Below, one piece after another: positions 40,951 through 50,985 of a stretch of 64,000 nucleotides of DNA (position 1 is its first letter; every line of letters starts with the position of its first letter). The DNA comes from Hepsetus odoe (Eukaryota > Chordata > Actinopteri > Characiformes > Hepsetidae). Location: assembly GCA_017165825.1 (NCBI GenBank), contig CM029366.1, positions 27,757,159 through 27,821,158 of the forward strand. Reading direction: 5' to 3'. Both the position numbers and the translations under genes were made by a program. The notes beneath the pieces were generated by a model. It was not told where the DNA came from. It saw nothing but the letters and a program-made list of their open reading frames with translations, and ran no database searches.

Positions 40951-42173
40951 GTAAACTGTGTGGTGGGAAATGAGGAGCTTGTGACCTGAATGTCGCTGTA
41001 ATCCCTGATTACTCAGCTTAGAGACATGAGTGCACGGGATAGAGATGGAGGGAGAAAGGAAAAGAGAGGAAAGGAGAGAAAAGGAGGGAGGAAGGAAGAG
41101 GAAAGGAGGGAGAAGGAGTAAGAGGAAAGAGATTGATTGTACATAGCTCAATGAGAATGAGTCAGTGTCAGCCTAAGAATTTGTATGTAGTCTCGTGGCA
41201 GTGATTTATAAATATTTTTAGCTGACAGCAAGTAAAGCACTGCCCAAACATTTGAGGTTTCCTGAGAAAATAATATGGAAGCTTTTCTTCTGCATATACG
41301 TGTCTGTTTGATGGGAAAATTACATTAATAAATGAGCATGAATACGAATAAATATTCATAAACAAATTGTGATTTGATGTGTGAGTGTTTAAACCTGACC
41401 ACTTCCAGTTCTCTCCTTGAGCAAGCCCAGTATTTCTAGTTACAATTCGATGCTCGTTTAATCAGCACTTCATTACGTCCAAGTGCGCTGATGACTCAGT
41501 TTAACCAATCCATGCAAAAGTTTTGGTGCATAAATGGGGAAATAAATATTCTCAGAATATATCAAAGGACTTATTAAAATAACAAATCATGTTACTTTTG
41601 ACCACATTAAAGGAATTGTTTGCAAAAAGCCTATTGGATGTGTTTGTGGAAGAGGAAATGGTGTATTTTTCAGTAAGCCATTGAATTAAGTGTTAAACGT
41701 TGTCTTTAAAGCCAAACTAAAGTCTTTTTAATCTACTCTGCCTCTTTTGTACCATTTCTATTGCTGTTGTAACATTCATTCTAACAAGGGAAGCCAAACA
41801 AATCTGCGAATCTTCATTAATTTATCAAAATCAACTGTTCTGAGCAAGAATCCTAATGAACACAAACATTTACTATATGTGCTAAAGTTTTATAGGCACC
41901 AGGCCATCCAAGCTTTCCAGTGATTTCAAGAGTAATATTACAGAGTTCATCCCCCTTTGCTACAGTTCCAGCCTCTACTCTTCTAAAAAGTTGCAGGAAC
42001 ACAATATGAGGATTTGACTGAATTCTGCTTCGAGAGCTTTAGTTAGGTCAGGTGCTGATGTTGGATGATTAGTTCTGGATCACTAACACCACTCAAACTC
42101 ATCCCAAATGCATACCACTCTATTGGTAATGCTTTTCAATAGAGATCACACAAGCTGTGTGCGTGTGTGTGTG

Positions 42174-42224
<51 letters not shown>

Positions 42225-44216
42225 GTGTGTGTGTGTAGGTGTGTGTGTACACAATGGGACATTTTTATCAGCAAATATTCCCCTTAAAGCAACTGAATTC
42301 ACAGCTTAAAGTGGTGTCTGAATATTTTGGATAGGTACTGCATTGCACACGTGCTCTGATGAAACAAATCCTAGAAGAGAAACAGCCCTTGGTGACCCAA
42401 ATTACATTCTGAATGTGTGCATGTTCACTCAGACATCCAAGAATTAAGGCAGTATAAAGCTTCCTTTGTGTAGTGATAGAAAACAAGGCAGTACAAATAA
42501 ACCACCAATCATAAATGCTGATTCATTTTAGTATGACCAGCCTGGATGCATGCCTTGTATGTATTCTGGGGAAGATTTTATGGAAAAGAGCATAATCAAA
42601 GTCTCTGACTATGTTGCTGATGTGATATTAGACAGTTTTTATACTACGAGCAAACACGTATGCAACATTTTATTTTCTTATCTAAGCTTTATTGTCTTAT
42701 CAAATAAGAAAATACCTTAATTAGTTCATTCATTTTCCTGTCTAGGACTTTTACACACCTGGATGTGTCCATCGGTGTGCCTCCGGGAGCTGCCTGCCAT
42801 GTCCCACTGACTGTAGGACTTGGTGGGGCTAGTGGGCCTGTTATTATAGGCTTCTTCATACGGGTTCTGGGGTAGGTTGCTGGAGCTCTGGCTGCGCGGG
42901 ATCTGGCCACTTGACCCCAGTGGCCCACCAGGGACCGTGAGTTGACCAGAGGTCGAGGTGGGGGAGAGGGGTAATGTTGGGAAATGACCTCCTGTTGAGC
43001 TCCGTCCCATGTGCTTATTTGTAAAGGCACTGTTGCTGTTCAGGTCTTCCATTGAACGACAAAATCCTTTGGTGGGCACTGATTGGAGGAACAGAAGAGA
43101 AAAACAGTTGGAACACAGCAAAAATGTTTAAAAATAAAAGATGTTGATAGTAGGCGTGGCTTCATGGATTACTTTAAAGAAAGAAAGAAAAACGTTGCCA
43201 CGTTTTCATCATTCAGTTTAAATGGAAAAAATGGAAAGAAGTTAAAAATTTAGACTCGAACCTGGCGATGTACAATACCAACCAAAACCATATTTCAGTA
43301 TACCAAAGAACTGAAACATTGCTTGGTCACATACATTGCGCTATCAAACCCAATCCAGACACGAAGACTGATCTGGGATAAGATCCCGCAAAGTTTATAA
43401 TCTTTCTTAGAACACTGATTATAGATCATCACTTTCACGGTACCTACGGTGTCCCACAGGTCATTTTACATAAAAAAAATCATTTAAGACAAAAGTTCTC
43501 CTACTCCTGAGGCCTTTTGTGTACACAGACCGGTTTGCCTAAAAAGGCTCCGCACAGTCACTTTTTCAACGTCACAGCATTTTATATTGTCCTAAAACAT
43601 AAATTATATTGTCCATACTTTGCCATTCAGTTATCCAACTAACTGGGTAATCTTGTTATGAAATACCTACCAATAATGAAATAAACTTTCACAGAATACA
43701 TTAACTTCACACACACCCACCTGTTTGCACACATTTTACCTGGGCACTGTGTTTGAGAGAATGGCATCAGTGATCCTCTTGCCATCAGTCTGCGAGTTGG
43801 GGCTGCTGAATGGCTGATGGGCTGTGGTGTGTGTAAAGTGTTGATTGGCACCTCTGTGACATACGTGGCGGGGACATACAGTGGCTTGTTTTTCCCACCT
43901 ATGCCAAGCCGCCGTACCTGCCACCAGTCAGCGTTGGTCTTCCTCAACAGGAGAAAGCGTTCACCTTCCTGTATGGAGACCACCCGCCCATCCGCACCGC
44001 GGTACGAGTAGTCATACTGCGCCTCCAGGACCACTGAGCCACCTGACACTGAGCCCCTGCCCACCGGGAGGCTGCAAGTGGGCCCGGCCGTGCCCCGTCG
44101 CCAGCTGCCTGACAGCATGACTCTCAGTGTCAGCAGGTTTAGGGGGTGTCACCACAGTAGTAGCTGACACTACAGGGCAGGGGCAGGTGACTGTGCATTG
44201 CCCAGTGTGCCATGCT
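21336..44216 (-). CDS. arhgap9: Rho GTPase-activating protein 9 (SH3-WW-PH-RhoGAP), complete coding region
   Basis: Coding exons on the minus strand, 5' to 3': 44118-43740, 43078-42759, 37194-36976, 36437-36348, 35574-35485, 33418-33362, 32913-32749, 31085-31017, 30881-30820, 30137-30050, 29725-29630, 29210-29112, 28976-28859, 27662-27543, 25854-25756, 25635-25558, 25378-25325, 23922-23788, 22746-22641, 21528-21336. All phases match and give 878 residues plus stop. Domains: SH3 about 30-90, WW 268-294, PH about 464-578, RhoGAP about 659-868 with arginine finger R699 in GIYRVSG. The family stimulates GTP hydrolysis by Rac/Cdc42-type GTPases at membranes; mammalian ARHGAP9 is mainly haematopoietic. 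Sequence identity in the SH3 (LRKTNADWW), PH and GAP regions separates it from ARHGAP12, 15 and 27. It is longer than the human protein (about 750 residues) because of extra linker exons between WW and PH. Confidence 0.96.
21538..21845. repeat. (TGAG)n-type minisatellite beside the last arhgap9 exon
   Basis: About 300 bp of tgag/tgaa variants in the last intron, ending within about 10 bases of the pyrimidine tract of the final acceptor. Read on the transcribed strand it is a string of ctcac units. Confidence 0.9.
22955..23032. repeat. 78-bp perfect palindrome with (TA)n core
   Basis: gatggaggggtggatggctg is mirrored exactly around 22993/22994 through taaatatatatatatattta. Outside it the match continues imperfectly through ggat/atcc tetranucleotides. 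Located in an arhgap9 intron. Confidence 0.95.
26050..26640 (+). mobile_element. Tc1-like transposon fossil (salmonid-type family)
   Basis: It follows the family from the intervening 5' region (atttgcacatgtattcagac, tatataaagtctcagagttg) through degenerate transposase segments (cagatctgggaaaggata, tcaagaaccagatgg, aatcctctggtct). Stops and indels are frequent. Lies in an arhgap9 intron. Confidence 0.75.
26736..26978 (-). mobile_element. tRNA-derived SINE, family 1
   Basis: On the minus strand it begins with a tRNA-like head (ggcctagtggttagggcgtc, B box GGTTCGAACCCC) and ends in cggcagataatggatgg. It is almost identical to 58943-59187. It was inserted into a (TA)n microsatellite, which flanks both sides. 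Confidence 0.88.
27110..27322 (-). mobile_element. tRNA-derived SINE, family 2 (degraded)
   Basis: Minus-strand B-box-like gggttcaaatcccag, then the ttgccctgaagtactcttgagcaagg-like core, then a different 3' tail from family 1. Arhgap9 intron. Confidence 0.75.
27543..27662 (-). CDS. arhgap9: arhgap9 exon: basic segment preceding the GAP domain
   Basis: Encodes PRSTSNLENTERKRVKSRLK followed by KLILRRPPLQALQEKGLIK, close to human RNKLKRLIAKRPPLQSLQER. The acceptor ctctctcacag at 27663-27664 is preferred over a later ccccag because it alone keeps the phase. Confidence 0.92.
28859..28976 (-). CDS. arhgap9: arhgap9 acidic linker exon between PH and GAP
   Basis: A 118-bp exon starting DKENPLDN (human DRENPLE) and ending in phase 1 at an unusual donor, gttagt. 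In the reading frame this donor contains a TAG, so read-through would terminate at once. The intron then enters a (CA)n tract on this strand. The frame to the next exon is only restored with the 27662 acceptor. Confidence 0.85.
29112..30881 (-). CDS. arhgap9: arhgap9 PH-domain exons 30881-30820, 30137-30050, 29725-29630, 29210-29112
   Basis: Four exons together encode ELEKAGLLNKTKIAEGGRKL, RKNWNPSWVVLVGNSLVFFK, PESSVDLRGAQLQWATELSS and LRTVTGNEFLLQSEADSLIR segments, ending EWYCTIQKVIERL. Each aligns with the PH domain of human ARHGAP9 (residues around [20 protein letters not shown]). PH domains of this family bind phosphoinositides and place the protein at membranes. Confidence 0.95.
29728..29788. 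repeat. (CA)n microsatellite abutting an arhgap9 acceptor
   Basis: About 30 CA units directly adjacent to the acceptor of exon 29725-29630. On the transcribed strand the intron ends (tg)n-tag instead of a normal pyrimidine tract. A similar run at 29216-29248 precedes the next exon. Confidence 0.95.
30959..31012. repeat. (GT)n microsatellite at an arhgap9 donor
   Basis: About 27 GT units starting only a few bases downstream (transcript sense) of the donor of exon 31085-31017. Confidence 0.95.
31017..31085 (-). CDS. arhgap9: arhgap9 linker exon, 23 codons
   Basis: A 69-bp phase 0-0 exon encoding SEYQVVVESPSTDSSPDSDG TTP, immediately before the PH-domain exons. The donor gtgaac is followed directly by a (CA)n run on the minus strand. 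Confidence 0.8.
31160..31410 (+). mobile_element. tRNA-derived SINE, family 2
   Basis: Head ggcgtagtggttagggagct, B box gggttcaaatccc, core ttgccctgagatacccttga, tail through gctgccccctgctgcac and cacaatgacaatt. In an arhgap9 intron, antisense to the gene. Confidence 0.85.
32749..32913 (-). CDS. arhgap9: arhgap9 linker exon, 55 codons
   Basis: A 165-bp phase 0-0 exon, acceptor tactgttgtag, donor gtgcat. It encodes a Ser-rich stretch (TMQRAASSDGLSSASFGSAD and onward) with likely phosphorylation sites and no folded domain. Confidence 0.8.
33362..33418 (-). CDS. arhgap9: arhgap9 linker microexon, 19 codons
   Basis: Acceptor ctttctcacag and donor gtgaga surround a 57-bp phase 0-0 exon encoding LSPDFTYGTQNANAWQLSQ. 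No domain. Confidence 0.75.
34517..34715 (+). mobile_element. DANA/Mermaid-like SINE fragment
   Basis: tctgggttcgattcccag (B box) followed by tgtgtggagtttgtatgttc, gtgtgggctttctccaggtg and ccagagacatgcagtcagg, the standard order of the fish DANA/Mermaid body. The 3' part is missing. Arhgap9 intron. Confidence 0.75.
35202..35251. repeat. (GT)n microsatellite
   Basis: About 25 GT units in an arhgap9 intron. Confidence 0.95.
35485..35574 (-). CDS. arhgap9: arhgap9 candidate linker exon, 30 codons, possibly alternative
   Basis: Acceptor ttgtttgtgcag and donor gtaagt bound another 90-bp phase 0-0 open segment (VLAECCIALGPLKPDNDIQE and onward). It is Cys-rich and has no counterpart that I know of in mammalian ARHGAP9. 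It could be a lineage-specific cassette exon or a false positive. Leaving it out keeps the frame. Confidence 0.5.
36348..36437 (-). CDS. arhgap9: arhgap9 linker exon, 30 codons
   Basis: Acceptor tctcttttcag and donor gtaaag flank an open 90-bp phase 0-0 exon (STVTQVVTFPRDTSHLSLPL and onward). It has no recognised domain. The position and splice sites support it; conservation cannot be tested here. Confidence 0.7.
36976..37194 (-). CDS. arhgap9: arhgap9 exon: WW domain
   Basis: A 219-bp phase 0-0 exon encoding LWEQYRDPASGRCFYVNTIT followed by KERSWKPPRR. The two WW tryptophans are at residues 268 and 291, with the Tyr/Phe core between them. Human ARHGAP9 has the same arrangement and the SWKPPRR ending. 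Confidence 0.93.
37405..37672 (+). mobile_element. tRNA-derived SINE, family 2
   Basis: Same structure as 31160-31410: gggttcaaacccc, ttgccctgaggtacccttga, ctgccccctgctgcac, ending cgcaatggcaagggttgtca. In the intron just upstream of the WW exon, antisense to arhgap9. Confidence 0.85.
40732..40946. repeat. Compound (GT)n-(GA)n-(GT)n microsatellite
   Basis: About 33 GT units to 40798, a GA run at about 40811-40830, and a further GT run at about 40907-40946. Confidence 0.97.
42159..42250. repeat. (GT)n microsatellite
   Basis: An interrupted GT run in an arhgap9 intron. Confidence 0.95.
42759..43078 (-). CDS. arhgap9: arhgap9 exon: Ser/Pro-rich linker after SH3
   Basis: A 320-bp exon with clear acceptor and donor (gtgtgt). 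It contains GFCRSMEDLNSNSAF, equivalent to the CRSVSTDNLS phospho-linker of mammalian ARHGAP9, followed by low-complexity Ser/Pro/Gly sequence ending HTDGHIQ. Confidence 0.9.
43740..44216 (-). CDS. arhgap9: arhgap9 first coding exon: 5'UTR end, start codon and SH3 domain
   Basis: The acceptor tctttttttcag lies just before 44216. The ATG at 44118-44116 is chosen because MLSG matches the N-terminus of ARHGAP9 and the SH3 follows (ALYDY-like EAQYDYSYRGADG, FLLLRKTNADWW, YVPATYV). An upstream ATG at 44214 opens a 24-codon uORF that stops before the main start. Coding portion 44118-43740; donor gtaaaa. Confidence 0.93.
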
Positions 44217-44373
44217 CTGAAAAAAAGACAGAAAGAGTGGTTGTCACATGCTAATGAATCCACAAACACACGAGCTGGAAAATGAATCCTTGCACAATAA
44301 TAATTGCTCAGTCAAACATGCTCATGATCCCACTTTATCATATTCAGGTCTATAATTATCTATATAAGGTAGC

Positions 44374-44593
44374 ATGGGCGGGTGGCGGTGGTCCAGTGGT
44401 AGGATACTTGCCTATGGACCTGTGGTTCAAGAGGTCCCAGGTTCGAATCCCACCTCTGGCACTACCACCACTGGGTCCCTGAGCAAGACCCTTAGCCCTG
44501 AGTTGCTCCAGGGGGACTGTCCCTGTAATTAGGACATGGAAGTCGCTCTGGATAAGAGCGTCTGCTAAATGCCGTAAATGTAAATGTAAATGT
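44374..44593 (+). mobile_element. tRNA-derived SINE of the widespread fish tctggataagagcgtctgct type
   Basis: tRNA-like head ggtccagtggtaggatactt, B box caggttcgaatcccacc, body ctgagcaagacccttagccc, tail gctctggataagagcgtctg with (taaatg)n. It lies within 200 bp upstream of the acceptor of the first coding exon of arhgap9. Confidence 0.85.
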
Positions 44594-46149
44594 ATCAGTC
44601 TCTGCAATACTGATATCACAGAAGGCTGAAATACATAAATGTGGCCAGTTTTTGACTGAGTGACCAGTCACTGCTCCGCTTCATGCTTCATGTAATCCAA
44701 ATTATACTGGCCATGAAATATACAGATACAAAAGAGCCTTTTTAAAGGGCCTATATTCTAGATTTCATCCTGTTTTATTCTCCCTGTTGTCTGGATTTGT
44801 GTACCAAAAATACAATTCATTATTCAGCTTTATTTGACAATTTTCTTCTGGACCTCCGTACATGTCTTAGCATTAAACAGACTGTTTTTCTTTTCTGCCT
44901 TTATGACAGAATTATTTTAAAATAGTCTCTTTTTTAATGGCTGCAATATATTTCAATAGGAAGCACAGGGCTGATAATCATTTTAAGCATGAAAGCGCAA
45001 GGCTCATCTGCTTGAATAGAATATGGAGACGTCTGTCTGTGTCTGTCTGTCTGTCTGTGATCATGAAAGAAAGCTGCAAAAATAAAAACCAAAGATGAAT
45101 TCTTAGAACATTAGAGATAAAGTTATCAACAAGACAGGAAAAGGTGACAAAATCATAATCAAGTGCTCGCTGAGAATTGCTGACTCTACTGCAAGAAAGG
45201 GAGGCTACAAGGCTACAAGGCTACGACAACGCTTTCCCTGAAAACCCAACCTCAAACCAAGAAGGGGACTTTTGAAGGAAGCCACAGTAAGAGGGCCAAC
45301 TATCACTACAGAGTTTAGGAGCTGAGAAAGGAGGGAAGGTGCACCACTTGGTGATATTCGGTGCTCTGCATTCAACTAGCCTGTGTGAAAGGGGTTTCTG
45401 CTTTCGGCTGTTCCCGTAAACAGTAGGCCGCTAGAGTGGATCATCTGTTTCCATTAGTTCCTGTCATATGCATCTAGGGAAAAAACCTTTCATTAGGACA
45501 GTGATCTCAGCTTGAGTTCAGATCTCAACTGAAACTCTGTGGCATAATAGTCTACAAGTCTCATAATCCAGCTGAACAATTCAACTTTGTCTGAAACAGA
45601 GTACAAATCTGGTGGAAACAACCCCAGCATGCAGCGTCTTTAGCAAAAAATGGTTGCTCTTTTTGGGTTGAATACTTTTGCAAGCAGCATATTTCATTTT
45701 ATTTATTTTTAAATGATCTTCAGAATAATTACACTTATCCCATAACCCCAACCTAGACAAAACACATGCTAGAAAACCTCATAAATCTAACTTAAAAGTC
45801 TAGACTGAACATAACGCTGGAAAAGTGAGTCGGAAACCTCCCTATTCATACACAAGTGTATTCTATAAAGGCCCGGTTTTAATGACAGCACAATCTCCAG
45901 GACTTTCCTTCAACTCCATCTCCTGCTATGAACTTCAGTGCTTCTTGTTGCAGAGAAGGAGGTAGACGAGTGACGAATGTGGTAACATTATATAAGTAAA
46001 AGCAATGTCTGAGAGCAAAGTCAGACGGACTCAAAACTACCTCACTTCAAAGCACTGAGACATCATTTCAAAGTGTACAACAGAAATGACAAAACTAAAG
46101 AACGTTGATCATCTCACACTTTGTCATTGGTGTCCCACTCATTTAGTCA

Positions 46150-46265
46150 CAGTTATCCAGTTAACCTTAAAAATAATATTCTCTGGCCATCCCAGAACAC
46201 AGGCTTATGTGCTTAGAGTGCATGACCCACTTTAGGTCCAGTTGAGGGAGAGGTTTCCTTACATT
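46150..46265 (-). mobile_element. Short Tc1-like transposase remnant
   Basis: On minus it reads ..ctaaagtgggtcatgcac..taagcacataagcctg.., the same degenerate LKMKWV..DPKH-like segment as in 48660-48860. Very short and broken. Confidence 0.4.
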
Positions 46266-46387
46266 TTCCTTTGGAATACAGTGGTACTATTCAAGATTCA
46301 TTGCACATTCAACGACAGCATGCTTTTTTGACCTAGATGCACCAGAACAAGTGTCCCATCCAAGAATCATAACCTTTTGATTGATTA

Positions 46388-46634
46388 TATGAAAGTGAAA
46401 AAAGTGAAAGTGACTACCCTTGTCTTTGTGAAACGCAGCACAGCACAAAACAACGAAATTCAACCTTGGCGCTTCACACATACACACACGTGCAGCAGGG
46501 GGCAGCTATTGAAAGCGCCCAGGGAGCAGTGACGGGGACGGTACCTTGCTCAAGGCAATCTACTGGTGAGGGAATCGAACCCACAATCTTCCGATCCGGG
46601 GCAACTCCCTAACCACGAGTCCACCGCTGCCCCT
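46388..46634 (-). mobile_element. tRNA-derived SINE, family 2
   Basis: Minus-strand copy: gtgcagcagggggcagctat, gacggggacggtaccttgct and gggaatcgaacccac are seen on plus. A short deletion lies in the core. Located in arhgap9 intron 1. Confidence 0.85.
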
Positions 46635-47122
46635 ATATTTTCATTAACTAGGTTAACAGGACAGCTGACATACTAGAGGTGTCATATCTGCCTTGCTTTC
46701 ACTTTTTTGAAGGCTTTGAAGATTAGCACTATGATTTAGCAAGCGTTGTGTCTGCTGGCTGATACACCTGCATTTTTTAAATTTCTACAGAATGAGTGCT
46801 AATCTACTTGCTAAATGTCAGGCATTTATTCAGCTGCTCAGGAAGATACCTGTAGTGGTGAAGGCAATGGTTACTAAAAAAGGCCAACCTCTTATTATGC
46901 ATTAGAATTAACAGACAGATTTATTATTTTAAAAATGTTTAAAGTAAATGACTTCTGTTCTGACCAGCTTCTATTTTGCTGTTGGAAAAGTCTATATCTA
47001 TAGCGTTCCATATAATCCGCATGTGGATGAACGAAGCCTTCAGAGATATTCATTTCAGACTTTGTAACACCAGTGAAATTCTAATTCATGACATAACTGA
47101 TTATCACAAATACACACACACA

Positions 47123-47171
<49 letters not shown>

Positions 47172-47842
47172 ACATATATTCAAAAGCACACATGAAAAAG
47201 AAGCCACAAAGTGACACCATAACAGAGCAATCTAGTTTCCGAAAAAAACGTGAAAATGAAAAACAAAGAAAGAGATCCCGTAGCGACTGAAGAGTTTTTG
47301 TAACAATTAACATGATTACTCACATGCAAACATCTCACTCTTGTGAGCCATTCACTGAAAGGATCTTTAGGGAAGAGCATGCGCCTCCGTGAACCTGTCT
47401 CGTAGTGAATATAACTTTGAATCTGAATAGTTATATCCACCAGGGGCAGCCCAGAGCCAAAACAGCAAAAGATTATTGCTGCAACGAGAAATTCTTCTAA
47501 ACTTCTTCTAAATCTGCTCAACAAGGTCAACGAGCAACATGACAACGGTGTAGAGACTCTGACAATAGAATCGGAAAACACTGTGACTAAAGTTGAAAGC
47601 TGATAACGTCTTCTTCCTAGAAGGTGCTCTGAAATGAAAGAGTTTAGAAGAGTTCTGGTGCAGAATTTTGGGTTGTTCGTGACTGAGTGTTTTTCTACCG
47701 ACAAGTGTGTTTGACTGCGTTTACTATTTTCAACACTGCTGTTATATTTTAAAAACACTGTTCATTTCCAGTCATTGGACTTTCTAACAGAGATTCGTAC
47801 ATTTCTGACAGCAGTGAGCACAAACTGCAAAGTATGTTGCAT

Positions 47843-47846
<4 letters not shown>

Positions 47847-47912
<66 letters not shown>
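47847..47912. repeat. (GT)n microsatellite
   Basis: About 31 GT units. Related CA/GT runs occur at about 47143-47174, 48059-48084 and 48159-48229. Confidence 0.95.
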
Positions 47913-47913
<1 letters not shown>

Positions 47914-48154
47914 TATAGGGCTTGGGTGGGGGAGCTTTGATAATCCTCACTGCAGAGCAGTGTGGTTAAGTGATGCTTGGTTTGTTTTAAGTTACAAAAC
48001 TCCCTATCAGCAAATGGAGCACACGTGCACTCCCATTACACTCTCTGAAACACACGTGCACACACACACACACACACACACACACTCATACACAAGAGTT
48101 TTTAGAACATATTGCCTCCAAAAGCATTTGAATGTGGATTAGGCTCATTTAAGA

Positions 48155-48198
<44 letters not shown>

Positions 48199-48654
48199 GG
48201 TGTGCGTGCGTGTGTGTGTGTGTGTGTGACCTTATTGCACAAAGGCAAAACAAAGACACATGACCGACAGTGGTAACATCAAAACTAAGACAATGTATTG
48301 TAAGTTCTGTTTCTCTGTTAACTGAGTTGGCCTAAAGCGCCGTTACATTCTGTCTCTACAGGAAGTAGAGAGGTGCAGTGAGGACAAGTGGAGAAAACAG
48401 GAAACCGCATGCTCAACATCACCAAAAGTCCAACAGACACAGGCTTTGTGGCTGCTGATTTTCCTAACACATTAGGATGGCAAATTTGCTCTCTGAGTTC
48501 AGTTTGATTTGTTTCAGTTTAAGAAAGATTTTTGTGAACACAAGTTCACTCACTGACCACTGACGGTAACAGATTGCACAATAGCATGGCGAGCTAGCAA
48601 GAGTGTGAAATAACCCGTCACCCAGAACAAGCCTGTATTCAACGCTCTTTCTCT

Positions 48655-48865
48655 TTAAAAATTTGTACGGGACAAAGAATGTTCTGGCCATCACAGAACC
48701 CAAGCTTATGTGCTTAGGGTCTTGCTGCGCGACCCACTTCATCTTTAGATTCATAATACTAACACCACCATGTTTCACAGGTGGGATAATGTTTTGATTC
48801 TGGAAAGCAGGGTTTTCTTACAAATGTTTCTCTTTTAATCAGAGTTGTTGGCCGCAATTGGTCTA
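48655..48865 (-). mobile_element. Tc1-like transposase remnant with internal deletion
   Basis: Minus-strand frame includes MKHGGVSIMNLKMKWVAQQD followed by PKHISLG. The KHGG-S-M and DPKH motifs typical of Tc1 catalytic domains are present, but the residues normally between them are missing. Confidence 0.55.
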
Positions 48866-49337
48866 ATCAATCCACGAGTCTTCTGGGTAGCTTTATCTTT
48901 AGCAAACTATAAACACGCAGCAAATAAAGGGTTAAAAGCTTCTCAAGCATTGTATTCATGAATAGTCATTTTTAGATATTTCCCTACTGATTACGATAAA
49001 CTAAATATATCCATATATTGAACAACTGTCCTAATGTACCATTACGTTCTTTTCAATTCTCACAGCTTCATAGGTCCAGTACTAGACTAAAGAAGCAAAA
49101 CTCAGACACTGTACGCATCTTAGCTGATCACCTGTATCTAGGGTAAGTGGGACATGGTATTTATTTGGATTTTTTTTTAAACTGTTGCTCTATTTTGAAA
49201 ATTATGGTGAAATGGTTATTATAACAGGTTATAACGGTTCTTATAAAAGTATAGTTAATATGATTAATTATCTAAATTGCATTTTTAATGTTTCAGTTTT
49301 CCCTTCTTTTTGTAGCCAGCATGCACGCACGCACACA

Positions 49338-49381
<44 letters not shown>

Positions 49382-49629
49382 TAGGCTCATGCAGTGCCAC
49401 GGACACACATGTCCCTGTGGAGTGGGAAGAGTCTGCTGTACACCCTGCCTGTGCCAACAATGAAGGACACAAGAGAGAGAGGGAAAGAGAGAGATATATG
49501 TACAGAAGGAGCAGGAAAGAGGGGGCTGAGGTGGAGAGAGAGAGAACAGGAGAGAAATGATGCAAGTGATGCAGGTGCACCAGTATAGTACACACCATTC
49601 ACTTAAACATTAAATCCACCTGCCTTTTA

Positions 49630-50985
49630 TTGTGAAGGTCTCACTCATTTGGCTAAAACAGCTCTGAACCAAAGCACTGACTCCACAAGACATCTATGAA
49701 AATGTGATGTAGTATCTGCCACCAAAATGTAAACCACAGATCCTGTAAGTTGAGGTCTCCATGGGTTGGGCTCATTTCTCCAGCACATTCCATAGATGCT
49801 GAGGTCCCTCAAACCATTCCTAAACAATTTGGGAAAGGATGCATTAATCTGCTGAAAGAGGCCATTATGAAATATTGTTCGCCATGAATAGATGTCTTAT
49901 TTTTCTTCTTTCAACTGTTCCTGTTAAGGGGTCGCCACGGCACATCATCTGCTTCCATTTCTTCCTCTCCATCCTCCTCACCCAAACCCGACCACCTGCA
50001 TGTCCTCACAACATCCATAAGCCTTCTCTTTGGTCTTGCTCTTTTCCTCTTGCCAGGCAGCTCCATCTTAAACATCCTTCTCCCAATATGATCGCTCTCC
50101 CTTCTCTGGACATGTCCAAACCAACACAATCTTTCTTCTCTTACCTTGTCTCCAAAACGTCTAACCTGAGCTGTCCCACTAATATACTCGTTTCTAATCC
50201 TGTCCATCCTCGTCACACCCAACGAAAATCTCATCCTGGTACAAATATGTTACAGATCACTTCTGCCACTCTTCTCCACCCATTCCATCCTGTCTTCACC
50301 TCTCTTCCACACTCAATCCCAAGTATTTCAATTCCTTTGCCTTTGTCACCTCTACTCCCTGCATCCTAACCAACTCTACTGTCATCTCTCTTGAACACCA
50401 TTGGTATGTCATCTTGACAAACAGCCTTCCTGGATCACTATCATCACATCACATCACACTCTAATCTTTCTTTTTCTCTCATTCTCTTCCCTCATCAGCC
50501 CCTCAAAGCATTCTTTCCATCAGCTCAACATGCTCTGCTCACTTGAGAGTACAATTCCATTTTATCCTTTTTTATTGCCTTTTATTGCATCTTTCTCAGC
50601 TCTGTCCCTCTGTCTAGCCAATCGGTATAGGACCTCCCAGTGCATGTCCTGTGTTTTCCTCCTCCTGTTATTGATAGTGCATCAGTAAGCACCTCTGACC
50701 CTATCGTCAGTGCACCAGTTGTCTCTTCTTGGACCTTTTGTGGAAGGTACTTTCCACTGAACACCTTACAAGACCTACCATTTAGGTTGTCCTCTGACCC
50801 AGCTGTCTAGCCATAATGCTTAAGCTCTGATACTTGAGGATTGCACCTTTATTCCTCAGCTTCAAAAACTGACTGTTAACTTGCTTCCTAATATATTCCA
50901 GCTCTTTACTGTATCAAGATGATCAATGTTATATGCGTCACCTGTTAGTGGTTTTAATGTTGTGGCTGATTGGATGCCCAGTTTT
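49630..50985 (-). mobile_element. Tc1/mariner-like element split by an RTE insertion
   Basis: 49630-49893 holds the antisense of the transposase C-terminal portion (gcactgactccacaagacat, tccatgggttgggctcattt, tgctgaaagaggccat). About 50590-50985 holds the N-terminal portion and terminus (gtctagccataatgctt, ttaatgttgtggctgattgg). Both halves have the same orientation, so they were one element before the RTE fragment entered. Confidence 0.7.
49894..50400 (-). mobile_element. RTE-type LINE 3' fragment
   Basis: Minus-strand frame at 49911-50234 contains GVTRMDRIRNEYI, RRFGDKVREERLCWFGHVQR and GKRKRARPKRRLMDVV, the characteristic C-terminus of fish RTE-like reverse-transcriptase ORFs. It is 5'-truncated; the left boundary is the A-rich 3' tail (ttatttttcttctttc on plus). 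The right limit is uncertain and the homology may run further. Confidence 0.8.

Noticed and set aside
40639..41151. 170-codon frame with Thr-His repeats on the minus strand
   Set aside because: It is a translation of the GT/GA microsatellites and has no splice or coding context.
47180..47758. 192-codon open frame on the minus strand
   Set aside because: No recognisable domain, it lies in arhgap9 intron 1 and has no splice sites that continue the gene frame; probably chance.
49288..49602. Overlapping frames around the CA/GA tract
   Set aside because: Low-complexity translation of (CA)n and gagaga repeats, non-coding intron.
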